This document shows positions 1 through 8,344 of a stretch of DNA of 16,783 bases, piece after piece. A model generated the notes under the pieces. That model had not been told where the DNA came from. It saw only the letters and a list, made by a program, of their open reading frames with translations, and did not search any database. The position numbers and the translations under genes are program-made. The stretch is from Clostridiales bacterium UBA4080 (GTDB taxonomy: Bacteria > Bacillota > Clostridia > Lachnospirales > Vallitaleaceae): assembly GCA_002381865.1 (NCBI GenBank), contig DFYO01000065.1, positions 354 to 17,136 of the forward strand. Reading direction: 5' to 3'. Each line of letters opens with the position of its first letter. The first letter of the stretch is position 1.

Positions 1-169
1 TTCGTCTTGCTTGCAAGAGACCAAACTTTTCTATTCTACAAGAAACGCGTTCACCGAACGCTATTCTTGTATAGCAGGAAAGCTAGAATTGCCTGTAAAA
101 GCATAAGCTTTGCTAGTAAAGTAGATAAAAGTTAGGTTGAAATACAATAAATAAGAGAGGTATAAAAAA
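1..169. other. Non-coding left edge and ablA leader
   Basis: No credible gene lies here. Seen directly: a 14-base palindrome TCTTGC-TT-GCAAGA at 5-18, then a large imperfect hairpin at 31-74 (listed separately). A -10-like TACAAT sits at 143-148, but I find no convincing -35 hexamer 16-18 bp before it, so I do not call a promoter. The ablA ribosome binding site AGAGAGG lies at 154-160. The stretch does not show the conserved pieces of a lysine riboswitch that I could recognise. Confidence 0.6.
31..74. repeat. Large imperfect hairpin upstream of ablA
   Basis: Three paired blocks can be read by eye: 47-52 with 56-61 (GCGTTC/GAACGC, loop ACC), a 2x2 mismatch, 38-44 with 64-70 (ACAAGAA/TTCTTGT), then 31-34 with 71-74 (CTAT/ATAG) around a three-base bulge. 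That makes about 17 base pairs. No T-run follows on either strand, so it is not a standard terminator. It could be a leader regulatory structure, a processed RNA element, or a dispersed REP-like repeat. The role is unknown. Confidence 0.6.
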
Positions 170-1477
170 ATGGAAAAAAATAATGGAAATTTAAAAGAGC
201 TAATCAAAGAAGATAAGGAAGCTAATGGAGTAGAGGTAAATTGGAAGGACTGGAAATGGCAGGTAAAAAACACAATAAAAAAGATTGAAACCGTTGAAAG
301 AATATTAGGAACAAGCTTTGACAAAGAAGAGAGAGAAAGACTGAATAAAACCTTGGAGCATTTTCCGATGGCAATTACGCCATATTATTTGTCATTAGTG
401 GACGAAACAGACTACAAAAATGACCCTGTGTTTCGACAAGCCTTTCCGGATGAAAGAGAGCTTATAAAATCTGAAGCTGATTTATTAGATCCTTTAGCGG
501 AGGATAAGAATTGTCCTGCCCCGGGGATTACACATAGGTATCCAGACAGAGTGCTTTTTCATGTTAGCAACGTATGCGCTATGTATTGCAGACACTGCAC
601 AAGAAAAAGAAAGGTATCCGATATAGATTCAATACCAACTAGAGAAAAAATGCTGAAGGGAATTGAATATATTAAGAATACTCCTGAGATTAGGGATGTG
701 CTTTTATCAGGAGGAGACCCATTTTTGCTTTCAAATGAAACTATTGATTTTTTGTTATCTGAAATTAGTAAGATAGAGCATATTGAGGTAATTAGAATTG
801 GCACTAGAACTCCAGTGGTTTTGCCTTTTAGAATAACTGATGAGTTAATTGAAATATTAAAAAAATACGATAATTTATGGATAAACACACACTTTAATCA
901 TCCTAAAGAGATTACGAAGGAAGCCAGAGTCGCCTTAAAAAAACTTACATCTATTGGGATACCAATGGGTAACCAGTCGGTTCTGTTATCCGAGGTAAAT
1001 GATTGCCCAAGAATTATGAAGGCATTGGTTCAAAAATTAGTTAAAAATAGAGTAAGACCATATTATATATATCAGTGCGATTTATCAGAAGGCTTAGAGC
1101 ATTTTAGAACCTCAGTGGGAAGAGGGATAGAGATTATGGAAGCTCTAAGGGGACACACTAGTGGATTTGCAGTACCAACATTTGTTGTAGATGCACCGGG
1201 TGGAGGCGGAAAAATACCAGTCGCACCTAATTATATATTATCACAGTCTACAAATAAGATTGTTCTTCGGAATTATGAAGGGGTAATAACTACTTACAAG
1301 GAGCCGAGCTCGTACTTGCATAATACCTGTAATTTGGATTGTGAAAATTGTAATCTGCAATTTAAGGTAGAGCTTGACGGAAGCGAAAAGGTGGTTGGTA
1401 TATGTAAACTTTTAGAGGATTATAATGATATAATTACACTTACTCCTAATACAGAGGAAATACAGGAGGAGTTATAA
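170..1477 (+). CDS. ablA: Lysine 2,3-aminomutase
   Basis: Radical SAM, PLP-dependent enzyme that moves the alpha-amino group of L-lysine to the beta carbon, giving beta-lysine in the cytoplasm. Visible motifs: radical-SAM cluster CxxxCxxC with C136, C140 and C143, followed by an RKRK-type basic stretch; VLLSGGDP near 177-184, a typical SAM-binding region; PGGGGK at 343-348, whose K348 matches the family's PLP lysine. D304 and D341 sit where the substrate-binding aspartates are expected. C387, C391 and C394, with C279, fit the structural zinc site known from the Clostridium subterminale enzyme. The 435 residues are close to the family's usual 410-440. The start ATG has AGAGAGG nine bases upstream. 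The gene lies two bases ahead of ablB, which points to osmolyte synthesis; no lysine-fermentation genes such as kamDE are present. The shorter EF-P lysine mutases (EpmB type, about 340 residues) are excluded by length and context. Confidence 0.95.
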   Translation: MEKNNGNLKELIKEDKEANGVEVNWKDWKWQVKNTIKKIETVERILGTSFDKEERERLNKTLEHFPMAITPYYLSLVDETDYKNDPVFRQAFPDERELIKSEADLLDPLAEDKNCPAPGITHRYPDRVLFHVSNVCAMYCRHCTRKRKVSDIDSIPTREKMLKGIEYIKNTPEIRDVLLSGGDPFLLSNETIDFLLSEISKIEHIEVIRIGTRTPVVLPFRITDELIEILKKYDNLWINTHFNHPKEITKEARVALKKLTSIGIPMGNQSVLLSEVNDCPRIMKALVQKLVKNRVRPYYIYQCDLSEGLEHFRTSVGRGIEIMEALRGHTSGFAVPTFVVDAPGGGGKIPVAPNYILSQSTNKIVLRNYEGVITTYKEPSSYLHNTCNLDCENCNLQFKVELDGSEKVVGICKLLEDYNDIITLTPNTEEIQEEL

Positions 1478-1479
1478 GC

Positions 1480-2316
1480 ATGGAGAATAGAGATGTTATT
1501 GAATGCATCAATGGTAGCATTATTCATCATGGCAAAGATAGCAATCGTATTTATCTTATGGAGAAAAACGATGATACTATCAAAAACATTACAGATGAAT
1601 TGGAAATATTAGCAAATATAAAAGAATACGAAAAAATAATATTAAAGTGCGAAGAAAAGGATAGAGAATATTGTCTGGAAAATGGATATATAGAAGAAGC
1701 AGAAATCCCAAGATTTTTTAACGGCAAAAATAAATGTTACATTATGAGCAAGTTTATTAATAAAAAGAGAGAAGCTTCAAGCCAGCTTGAACAGATAATA
1801 GAGGTTTTATTTAAAGCCAAAGCAAAGCCCTTAATAGATGCAAAGCAAATGGAGAAGGGCTATGATATAAGGATTTTGAAGGAAGAGCATATAGAAAAGA
1901 TGACAAAAATCTACGGAGAGGTATTTGCGAGCTATCCTTTTCCGATTTATGATTCAAAATATATTTTAAAAACTATGCAGGAAAATATAATTTATTTTGG
2001 AGTGTTTTATAAGAGTGAATTAGCAGGGATAGCTTCATGTGAAATATCAAGCAAATACAATAATGCAGAAATGACAGATTTTGCAATTTTAAACAAGCAC
2101 AGAGGAAAAGGTCTGGCAAAAGCAATGCTTAAGGAAATGGAAGATGAAATGATTAGGAGAGATATAAAAACACTTTATACCATTGCAAGAGCAATTTCAC
2201 TTGCAATGAACTGTACCTTCAGTGAGAGTGGTTACTTGTTTGGAGGAACATTGATAAATAATACTCAGATTTCCGGGGGAATTGAAAGTATGAATGTTTG
2301 GTATAAAAATTTATAA
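1480..2316 (+). CDS. ablB: Putative beta-lysine N6-acetyltransferase (GNAT)
   Basis: Expected to transfer acetyl from acetyl-CoA to the epsilon-amino group of beta-lysine, giving the compatible solute N-epsilon-acetyl-beta-lysine. The C-terminal half (about 128-278) reads as a GNAT fold: a beta strand ending in TDFAIL at 199-204, followed by the acetyl-CoA pyrophosphate loop HRGKGLA at 207-213 and its amphipathic helix. The N-terminal half (1-125) is typical of AblB proteins and has no motif I can name. The length of 278 matches the family. The start is two bases after the ablA stop and is served by AGGAGG at 1465-1470 inside the end of ablA, so the two are co-transcribed and probably translationally coupled. 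The calling rests mainly on pairing with ablA; the GNAT domain alone would not give the substrate. Confidence 0.9.
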   Translation: MENRDVIECINGSIIHHGKDSNRIYLMEKNDDTIKNITDELEILANIKEYEKIILKCEEKDREYCLENGYIEEAEIPRFFNGKNKCYIMSKFINKKREASSQLEQIIEVLFKAKAKPLIDAKQMEKGYDIRILKEEHIEKMTKIYGEVFASYPFPIYDSKYILKTMQENIIYFGVFYKSELAGIASCEISSKYNNAEMTDFAILNKHRGKGLAKAMLKEMEDEMIRRDIKTLYTIARAISLAMNCTFSESGYLFGGTLINNTQISGGIESMNVWYKNL

Positions 2317-2370
2317 AATATGAAAAGACAATATATCGGGTTAATTAGTATACTAAAATTACTTTGTATT

Positions 2371-2416
2371 AGAATAATTGCGTAGTAGCTTTGCTACTAC
2401 GCAATTATTCTTTCCT
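2371..2416 (+). terminator. Rho-independent terminator after ablAB
   Basis: A perfect inverted repeat of 19 bp: 2371-2389 pairs with 2393-2411 around a three-base TTT loop, core GCGTAGTAGC/GCTACTACGC. It is followed by a short, interrupted T-rich tail (TTTCCTTG). It lies 54 bases after the ablB stop and before the next promoter, so it most likely ends the ablAB transcript. The stem is longer than most terminators and symmetric enough to work from either side. Confidence 0.8.
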
Positions 2417-2446
2417 TGTTTAGCTTAGGTTGAATAGCTTGTCTGC

Positions 2447-2475
2447 TTTTCAAAAAAATGAAAGGATGTTATAAT
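2447..2475 (+). promoter_or_regulatory. Extended -10 sigma-A promoter for the ferritin/VIT1 gene
   Basis: A perfect TATAAT at 2470-2475 is preceded by TG at 2467-2468 (extended -10, TGnTATAAT). A weak -35 TTTTCA (4 of 6) lies at 2447-2452, 17 bp upstream. It sits between the ablAB terminator and the start codon at 2504. I saw no clear Fur box overlapping it. Confidence 0.65.
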
Positions 2476-2503
2476 GATGAAAGAAAATGGAGGATAAGTA
2501 ATT

Positions 2504-3376
2504 ATGAAAAATATTAGTGATAGTATTAAAAAGCTTCTAATTGAAGAACAAAAAAATGAAATTGACGGGCATATTATTTATAAAATGCTTGCAAATAGAA
2601 TGAAGGATCAAGAAAATGCCAAGATTCTTAGAAGGATAAGCGAGGATGAGTTAAGACATTACAATCAGTTTAAAGCGCTTACTGAAAAAGAAGTCAAGCC
2701 TAATATGCTAAAGGTTTATTTTTATTATCTTATTAGTATACTTTTTGGTCTTACCTTTGGATTGAAGCTGCTTGAAAATGGAGAGATAAAAGGTCAATCT
2801 ATATACACAGAAAAGGTAGAGGAGTTGCCTATGCTGTCAGAGGTTTTGCAGGACGAAGAAAAGCATGAAAAAGAATTAATAGATATGTTAAATGAAGAAC
2901 GCTTAGAGTATATGGGCTCGGTTGTGCTTGGACTAAATGATGCGTTAGTTGAACTAACAGGCGCCTTAGCTGGATATACCTTTGCTTTTCAGAACACTAA
3001 GCTAATAGCGCTTACAGGCTTGATTACAGGAATAAGTGCTTCGTTTTCAATGGCTGCATCTGAATATTTGTCTACAAAGCAGGAAGAAGGAGAAAATGCT
3101 CTTAGAGCAGCAGTTTATACGGGAATTGCGTATGTTTTTACAGTAATAGCCTTAATATTACCGTTTTTATTGATTTCAAATCCATTTGTAAGCTTGGGGA
3201 CAACCTTGGGGGTAGCGATATTGATAATTATGGTATTTAACTACTATGTTTCGGTGGCGAAGGATTATTCATTTAAAAAAAGATTTATGGAAATGGCAGT
3301 AATCAGCATGAGTGTTGCAGGCATCTCCTTTGTTATAGGAATACTTGTGAAAAAAATATTTAATATTGAGATTTAG
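2504..3376 (+). CDS. Ferritin-like/VIT1 fusion membrane protein, probable iron transporter
   Basis: Two domains in one 290-residue chain. Residues 1-130 form a rubrerythrin/ferritin-like four-helix unit with likely iron ligands: E14, E15 and E19 (LIEEQKNEIDGH), then E49 with H52 (DELRH), and E118, E119, H121 and E122 (EEKHEKE). A hydrophobic stretch at about 70-88 interrupts it. Residues 138-290 form a VIT1/CCC1-type membrane domain with GLNDALVELTGALAG at 143-157, SMAASEYLSTK at 182-192, and further hydrophobic segments at about 208-226, 232-250 and 264-283. Known relatives with this layout (MbfA of rhizobia) export iron, with the ferritin domain acting as sensor or collector; VIT1/CCC1 proteins move Fe2+ or Mn2+. 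So an iron or manganese exporter in the cytoplasmic membrane is the best guess. GGAGG at 2489-2493 fixes the start. It has its own promoter and stands 34 bp ahead of an ABC exporter, possibly co-transcribed. Confidence 0.85.
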   Translation: MKNISDSIKKLLIEEQKNEIDGHIIYKMLANRMKDQENAKILRRISEDELRHYNQFKALTEKEVKPNMLKVYFYYLISILFGLTFGLKLLENGEIKGQSIYTEKVEELPMLSEVLQDEEKHEKELIDMLNEERLEYMGSVVLGLNDALVELTGALAGYTFAFQNTKLIALTGLITGISASFSMAASEYLSTKQEEGENALRAAVYTGIAYVFTVIALILPFLLISNPFVSLGTTLGVAILIIMVFNYYVSVAKDYSFKKRFMEMAVISMSVAGISFVIGILVKKIFNIEI

Positions 3377-3410
3377 TTAATTAGATTATTGATATCTTAT
3401 AGGAGGGGCT

Positions 3411-4187
3411 ATGATAGAAGTAAACGATTTTACAAAAATTTATCATCTTAATCGCAAACAAAAAACAGAACAAAAAAATAAAAGCGGGCAGAAAATAGCT
3501 GTAGACAGGATTAGCTTCAAGGCAGAGGAAGGAGAAATATTCGGATTACTAGGTCCAAATGGTGCTGGAAAAACTACAACTCTGCGTACGCTTGCTACTC
3601 TTTTAAAACCAACTGAGGGAGAAATAAAGGTACAGGGCTTTGATGTTGAAAAGGAGCCGATGGAGGTAAGAAAAAGAATTGGTTTTCTTACAAGCGAGCT
3701 TAAGCTGGATACGCATTTTACACCTAATTATACAATTGATTTTTTTGGTAAGCTTCATAAAATGAAGCAAGAGGATATTGAGAATAGAAAAAAAGAGCTT
3801 TTTTCATATTTTGGTATTATGGATTATGCGGACAAAAAAATCGGAGAGCTTTCAACAGGAATGATGCAAAAGCTTTCTATTGCGGTGAGCTTGATTCATA
3901 ATCCAGAGGTAATAATTTTTGATGAGCCTACTAATGGGCTGGATATAATTACTGCAAGAGCAGTTACAGATTATTTGATAGCGCTGAAGGAGGAAGGCAA
4001 GCTGGTAGTAATATCTACACATATAATGGATATTGCTCAAAAGCTATGTGATAGAATTGCTATAATAATAGATGGAGAAATAATGGCTTACGGCTCGGTT
4101 GACAAGGTTAAGGAAGATAATGGAACCGATAGCTTGGAGCAGGCATTTTTTGAATTATATAAAAAGGCTAAAGGGGGTCAGGAATAA
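3411..4187 (+). CDS. natA: ABC transporter ATP-binding protein, NatA-like
   Basis: Cytoplasmic ATPase that would power the permease encoded next. Seen: Walker A GPNGAGKT at 48-55, ABC signature LSTGM at 147-151 (the more common form is LSGGQ), Walker B VIIFDEPTNGLD at 167-178, and switch histidine H204 (ISTH). In the Q-loop region the usual glutamine is not evident (IGFLTSELKLD, 90-100), a pattern I associate with NatA/CcmA-type exporters. An insert at 11-30 is rich in lysine and glutamine. The length of 258 is normal. The start has a strong AGGAGGGG at 3401-3408. It shares one base with the permease gene. B. subtilis NatAB exports Na+; the substrate here is inferred from resemblance only and could be a drug or another ion. 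Confidence 0.85.
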   Translation: MIEVNDFTKIYHLNRKQKTEQKNKSGQKIAVDRISFKAEEGEIFGLLGPNGAGKTTTLRTLATLLKPTEGEIKVQGFDVEKEPMEVRKRIGFLTSELKLDTHFTPNYTIDFFGKLHKMKQEDIENRKKELFSYFGIMDYADKKIGELSTGMMQKLSIAVSLIHNPEVIIFDEPTNGLDIITARAVTDYLIALKEEGKLVVISTHIMDIAQKLCDRIAIIIDGEIMAYGSVDKVKEDNGTDSLEQAFFELYKKAKGGQE

Positions 4188-5410
4188 TGCTGCTGGCAGT
4201 AATAAAAAAAGAACTAAAAAGAGTTTTTTCCGACAGAAGACTTGTGATTTCTACATTTATAATTCCTGCGCTTAGTATATATATTATTTATAGCTTTATG
4301 GGAAATATGGTGGGCAACAAGGTTGGAAATATCAATAATCATAGCTCAAGAATATTAATTGTAAATGCACCTGAAAGCTTTAGGAATTATTATTCTAAGG
4401 TTGAGAAGGACTATAATTTTGATATAAGCTTTGCAGAGCATAAGCCAGATAGCTACAAAGAACAAATAATAGAAGGTGAGCTAGAGCTTATTACTGAGTT
4501 TGACAAGGATTTTGATATGCGTTTGCAGCAATATAAGAGCAAGGGTGAAATACCACAAATAAAATCCTATGGTAATTCTAGCTTAGAATATTCTGAAAAA
4601 GCAAGAAGCATATTTGTATATGAGCTGCTTGAAAGCTATGAAAAAAAGGTTTTAGGAGACAGATTTGGAAATGAGGCATTTATAAATGCTTTTGATATTG
4701 ACCGTGAAAATTCCGAGTATGATTTGGTGAATGAAAAAAAAGCCTCCTCTATGGGCTTGGGAATGATACTGCCAATGCTTCTTGCAATTATTCTTTTTGC
4801 AGGAGCAATGGGAATAGGAATGGATACAATTGCAGGGGAAAAAGAAAGGGGTACTATGGCTAATCTTTTAATAACTCCTGTTCCAAGAGAAACCATTGCA
4901 TTAGGAAAGGTAATAGGCTTGGGCACGGTTGCTATAATGAGTGCAGCCTGTTCCTTTGGGGCTATTTTACTTTCCTTGCCCAATATGGTTAATAGCTTTG
5001 AGGAAAGTGCACCTGAAATGTCAAGTATGGCAATTTCCTTTAGTGTATTGCAATATTTGCAGCTATTTGCACTTATGATAAGCCTTGTGGGAATATATGT
5101 TGGAATTATATGTCTGATTTCTGTAAAGGCACGTTCGGTAAAGGAGGCTGGAACCTATATGTCACCAGTATATATGGCGATTATGGTGGCATCCTTTAGC
5201 ACAATGAATACCATTGGGGCACAGGATAATATAAAGGTGTTTGGTATTCCGCTGTATGGCAATATAAGGGCTATAAAGGAGCTGTTTTCCTTTGAGCTTT
5301 CTTGGGGAGAATTTGGGATTGCGGTTTTGGTTTCTCTTATGACGGCGGCAGTATTAATAAAGCTTATTACAAAAGCATTTAATGATGAAAAGGTAATGTT
5401 AAATAGTTAA
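4187..5410 (+). CDS. natB: ABC-2 type permease, NatB-like
   Basis: Membrane half of the exporter. The layout is typical of ABC-2 permeases with a large outer domain: one membrane segment at about 19-38, an extracytoplasmic region at about 45-185 rich in charged residues, then about five further segments (near 190-213, 240-263, 285-312, 325-343 and 373-394). The cytoplasmic loop EKERGT at 218-223, followed by LLITPVPR, is the characteristic coupling motif of this family. The 407 residues are close to the usual 380-420. Its ATG overlaps the TAA of the ATPase gene by one base (TAATG), so translation is coupled. GGGGG at 4173-4177 probably serves as ribosome binding site. The following gap of 49 bp to cca has no terminator. 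Confidence 0.82.
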   Translation: MLLAVIKKELKRVFSDRRLVISTFIIPALSIYIIYSFMGNMVGNKVGNINNHSSRILIVNAPESFRNYYSKVEKDYNFDISFAEHKPDSYKEQIIEGELELITEFDKDFDMRLQQYKSKGEIPQIKSYGNSSLEYSEKARSIFVYELLESYEKKVLGDRFGNEAFINAFDIDRENSEYDLVNEKKASSMGLGMILPMLLAIILFAGAMGIGMDTIAGEKERGTMANLLITPVPRETIALGKVIGLGTVAIMSAACSFGAILLSLPNMVNSFEESAPEMSSMAISFSVLQYLQLFALMISLVGIYVGIICLISVKARSVKEAGTYMSPVYMAIMVASFSTMNTIGAQDNIKVFGIPLYGNIRAIKELFSFELSWGEFGIAVLVSLMTAAVLIKLITKAFNDEKVMLNS

Positions 5411-5459
5411 AGATAATAAATAAAAAGAATTAGTATAAAAAGAACAAAATGGAGATATT

Positions 5460-6824
5460 ATGATTAGAATAGCGATGCCAAAGCAGGTCGAAGATATTTT
5501 GAAAAAATTACATAAAGCTGGCTTTGAGGCTTATGCAGTCGGAGGCTGTGTTAGGGATTGTATTATGGGAGTTGAGCCAGAGGACTGGGATATTACTACC
5601 TCTGCTTTTCCGGAGGAGGTAAAGGCGCTTTTTAAAAGAACCATAGACACTGGGTTAAAGCATGGAACGGTATCGGTAATGATTGACAAAATAGCCTATG
5701 AAATAACTACCTTTAGAGTAGATGGGCTTTATGAGGATTTCAGAAGACCTAAAGGGGTATCTTTTACTGGAGACTTAGTTGAAGACCTTAAAAGAAGAGA
5801 TTTTACAATGAATGCAATGGCATATAATGAAATTGAGGGTTTGGTAGATGTTTTTGGCGGAAGAAAGGATATTGAGGATAAAATTATAAGATGCGTGGGA
5901 GTTGCAGAGGAAAGGTTTCAAGAGGACGCGCTTAGAATGTTAAGAGCAATAAGGTTTTCTGCAAAGCTAGGCTTTAAGATGTCGGAGGATACAAAGAGAG
6001 CTATTCGTTTAAAAGCACCGCTAATTAAAAATATCAGCGGAGAACGAATTAATATGGAGATGACTAAAATATTAACCTCTGATAATCCGCATTATGTAGA
6101 ATATCTGGTTAAATTAGGGCTTATGGAGCATATAATACCTGAATTTATGAAAAATGTTGGTATAGACCAGAAAAACAAGCATCATATTTATTCTATAGAT
6201 AGGCATATTTATAAGTCCCTTAAGTATATTGAGCCGGTTGTTAAATTAAGATGGGCAATGTTTTTGCATGATATAGGAAAGGGTTATTGTTTTACAATTG
6301 ACCAAAACGGAGTAGGACATTTTTATGGGCATGAAAAAATCAGTGTTGAGCTAAGTGCAAAAATACTAAACAGACTTAAGTTTGATAATAATACTAAGGC
6401 AGACATTATAAAGCTTATTCATTATCATGATTATAGAATAATTCCTGAAATAAAGCAGGTTAGAAGGGCTGTACATATAATAGGACAGGAATTATTTGAG
6501 GATTTTTTAAAGGTGCAAAGGGCAGATGTTCTTTCGCAAAATCCTTCTTTCTATGATGAAAATCTGGGTAAGCTTGAAAAAATACATGAATGTTTTCTTG
6601 AAATCTTAGAGAAAAAACAATGTACCACCATTAAGCAATTGGAAATTAATGGCTTTGATTTGATTGAATTAGGGATAGCTCAAGGTAGAAAAATCGGTGA
6701 AATTCTAGGTGCTCTTTTAGCACTTGTTATTGAAGAACCAGAAAAAAACACAAGAGAGCTTTTGTTGGAAAAAGCTAAGGAGCTGGCAGCATATACAGAA
6801 CCGGGAAATTCTGATAAAATATAG
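5460..6824 (+). CDS. cca: CCA tRNA nucleotidyltransferase with HD domain
   Basis: Adds or repairs the 3' CCA end of tRNAs in the cytoplasm. Class II nucleotidyltransferase motifs are visible in order: GGCVRD at 28-33; the metal-binding DWD with D42 and D44; RRDFTMNAM at 112-120; the nucleotide template EDALR at 155-159, where E, D and R are the residues known to select CTP and ATP; and ERINME at 195-200. An HD domain follows from about 248, with H270-D271 and H291 as likely metal ligands, so a phosphohydrolase activity is possible. The length of 454 suits the HD-carrying clostridial type. Some Clostridia split CC- and A-addition between two proteins; the template alone cannot exclude that. 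The start uses TGGAG five bases upstream; M6 is a less likely alternative with no binding site. Confidence 0.9.
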   Translation: MIRIAMPKQVEDILKKLHKAGFEAYAVGGCVRDCIMGVEPEDWDITTSAFPEEVKALFKRTIDTGLKHGTVSVMIDKIAYEITTFRVDGLYEDFRRPKGVSFTGDLVEDLKRRDFTMNAMAYNEIEGLVDVFGGRKDIEDKIIRCVGVAEERFQEDALRMLRAIRFSAKLGFKMSEDTKRAIRLKAPLIKNISGERINMEMTKILTSDNPHYVEYLVKLGLMEHIIPEFMKNVGIDQKNKHHIYSIDRHIYKSLKYIEPVVKLRWAMFLHDIGKGYCFTIDQNGVGHFYGHEKISVELSAKILNRLKFDNNTKADIIKLIHYHDYRIIPEIKQVRRAVHIIGQELFEDFLKVQRADVLSQNPSFYDENLGKLEKIHECFLEILEKKQCTTIKQLEINGFDLIELGIAQGRKIGEILGALLALVIEEPEKNTRELLLEKAKELAAYTEPGNSDKI

Positions 6825-6874
6825 TATAGCAATAGAAAAAAGATATCAGAAATTTATAAAGAAAGGGTGATATA

Positions 6875-8308
6875 ATGGATATAAAAATTGGAAACGAAGA
6901 AGAAGACAATAAGGAACTTAAGAATAGAAAATATAGAACCTCCTCGAAGGTGAATAATAAAACTGTATCACAAAACTTAAAAAAACAGTCAGGTTCAAAT
7001 AACAGATATATTGAAAAAAGCAGAAAGGTAAAAAGCAATTCAGGAAAAATGGATATTGTAACTAAAATGACTATAATCGGTGGATTGGGATTGCTTTGTC
7101 TGCTTATAATAATAGGAATTGTAACTATGGCTATAAAGGATAAAGCATCTAAAGGAAAGCCTAATACTGCAGGCACTGAAAAAACTACAGAGGCTGTAGC
7201 AGATGAGGCAGGCTTTATAAGAGCCTTGGGACTTGTAAGGCTGGCAAATATGCCGGATGGGACATTGGAAATAATTAATATTGAGAATAACGAAGCCGTT
7301 GAGCTTAAGCTGGATGGCGGAATTGAAATAAAGGATGAATATGGAAGTCAGCTAACACTTGAGCAGCTAAAGCTTGGAGATATAATTGAGACTAAGTATC
7401 ATAAGGATAGCTTAAGACCTGAATATGTTCAGATTACAGGGCAGACCTGGGAAAGAAAAAACATACAAAACCTTCAGTATAATAAAGAAAATAATACAAT
7501 ACAAATAGGTAATGATATTTTTCAATATACAGAGGATATGGTCTGCTTATATGCTGATGAGGAATATGATTTTAAGCTGTTAGATTCAGTGGATCTGGTA
7601 TCTGTTAAGGGCTACAAGGATAAGGTTTGGATGATAGAGCTGGAAAAATCACATGGAGTAATTAAGCTTAAAAACCATGAAGCCTATATAGGAGGAACTA
7701 TAGAGGTTGGGAAAACGATTGATGAGGTAAAAGCTGTTACACAGATAAAGGTTCTGGTAGGAGTTCAGACGGTAATACTGAATAAGGATAAAATGCAGCC
7801 CTTTACAACAGAGGTAATTATTGAGGAGGGTAAGGAGGTAGTTGTTGATGCGGGGGCAGCACTTGTGACTGCAGGGGCAGTAACCTTTAGATTAAGTCCT
7901 TCAAATGCCACACTTACAGTGGATGGAAAGGTTTATAAGGACCATTCAGCACCAATTACACTTGACTATGGAACACATTCGGTAAAAGCAGACTTAAAGG
8001 GTTATGTAACTGTAGAAAAACAGATTTCGGTAAATAAAGCACAGATGACTGTGGACTTAAAATTAAACAAAACACCTATGTATATTCACGTAGACCAGCC
8101 AGCAGGTGCTGAGCTATATATTGATGCTAATTATATTGGGATAATACCGGTGCAGTCTCCAATTGATGCAGGAAATCATAATATTACACTTAGAAAGGAT
8201 GGCTATTATTCTAAAATACATGCAATAAAGGTTGAGGATACAGGCAAGGATGTTTATTTTACATTTCCTGAGCTGGTTAAGATGACAGAGAACACAACAG
8301 GAAATTAA
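6875..8308 (+). CDS. Membrane-anchored PEGA-domain protein
   Basis: Function unknown. The chain starts with a charged, lysine- and asparagine-rich cytoplasmic tail (1-60), followed by a single membrane segment at about 64-86, so it is a signal-anchor protein with most of its mass outside. Residues 112-330 are a mixed beta-rich region I do not recognise. Two PEGA repeats close the protein: about 336-398 (SPSNATLTVDG...GTHSVKADLKGY) and 401-465 (QPAGAELYIDA...GNHNITLRKDGYYS). PEGA repeats are small surface beta domains related to S-layer and anti-sigma contexts. The start has AAAGGGTG a few bases before it. It lies between cca and the phosphoglucomutase gene with gaps of 50 and 36 bp. A role at the cell envelope is inferred from topology. 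Confidence 0.75.
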   Translation: MDIKIGNEEEDNKELKNRKYRTSSKVNNKTVSQNLKKQSGSNNRYIEKSRKVKSNSGKMDIVTKMTIIGGLGLLCLLIIIGIVTMAIKDKASKGKPNTAGTEKTTEAVADEAGFIRALGLVRLANMPDGTLEIINIENNEAVELKLDGGIEIKDEYGSQLTLEQLKLGDIIETKYHKDSLRPEYVQITGQTWERKNIQNLQYNKENNTIQIGNDIFQYTEDMVCLYADEEYDFKLLDSVDLVSVKGYKDKVWMIELEKSHGVIKLKNHEAYIGGTIEVGKTIDEVKAVTQIKVLVGVQTVILNKDKMQPFTTEVIIEEGKEVVVDAGAALVTAGAVTFRLSPSNATLTVDGKVYKDHSAPITLDYGTHSVKADLKGYVTVEKQISVNKAQMTVDLKLNKTPMYIHVDQPAGAELYIDANYIGIIPVQSPIDAGNHNITLRKDGYYSKIHAIKVEDTGKDVYFTFPELVKMTENTTGN

Positions 8309-8344
8309 TAACTATACAATATATTATCAAATGGAGGGAATAGT

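Noticed and set aside
119..148. Promoter with TACAAT (143-148) for ablA
   Set aside because: No acceptable -35 hexamer at 16-18 bp; TTGCTA at 110-115 is 27 bp away. Left as a note only.
1..169. Lysine riboswitch or T-box before ablA
   Set aside because: The region holds one long hairpin and no recognisable conserved core of either RNA; it is also short for them.
61..324. Minus-strand open frame over the start of ablA
   Set aside because: Phe/Ser/Leu-rich reading of A-rich coding DNA; it runs antisense to a certain gene and across the hairpin.
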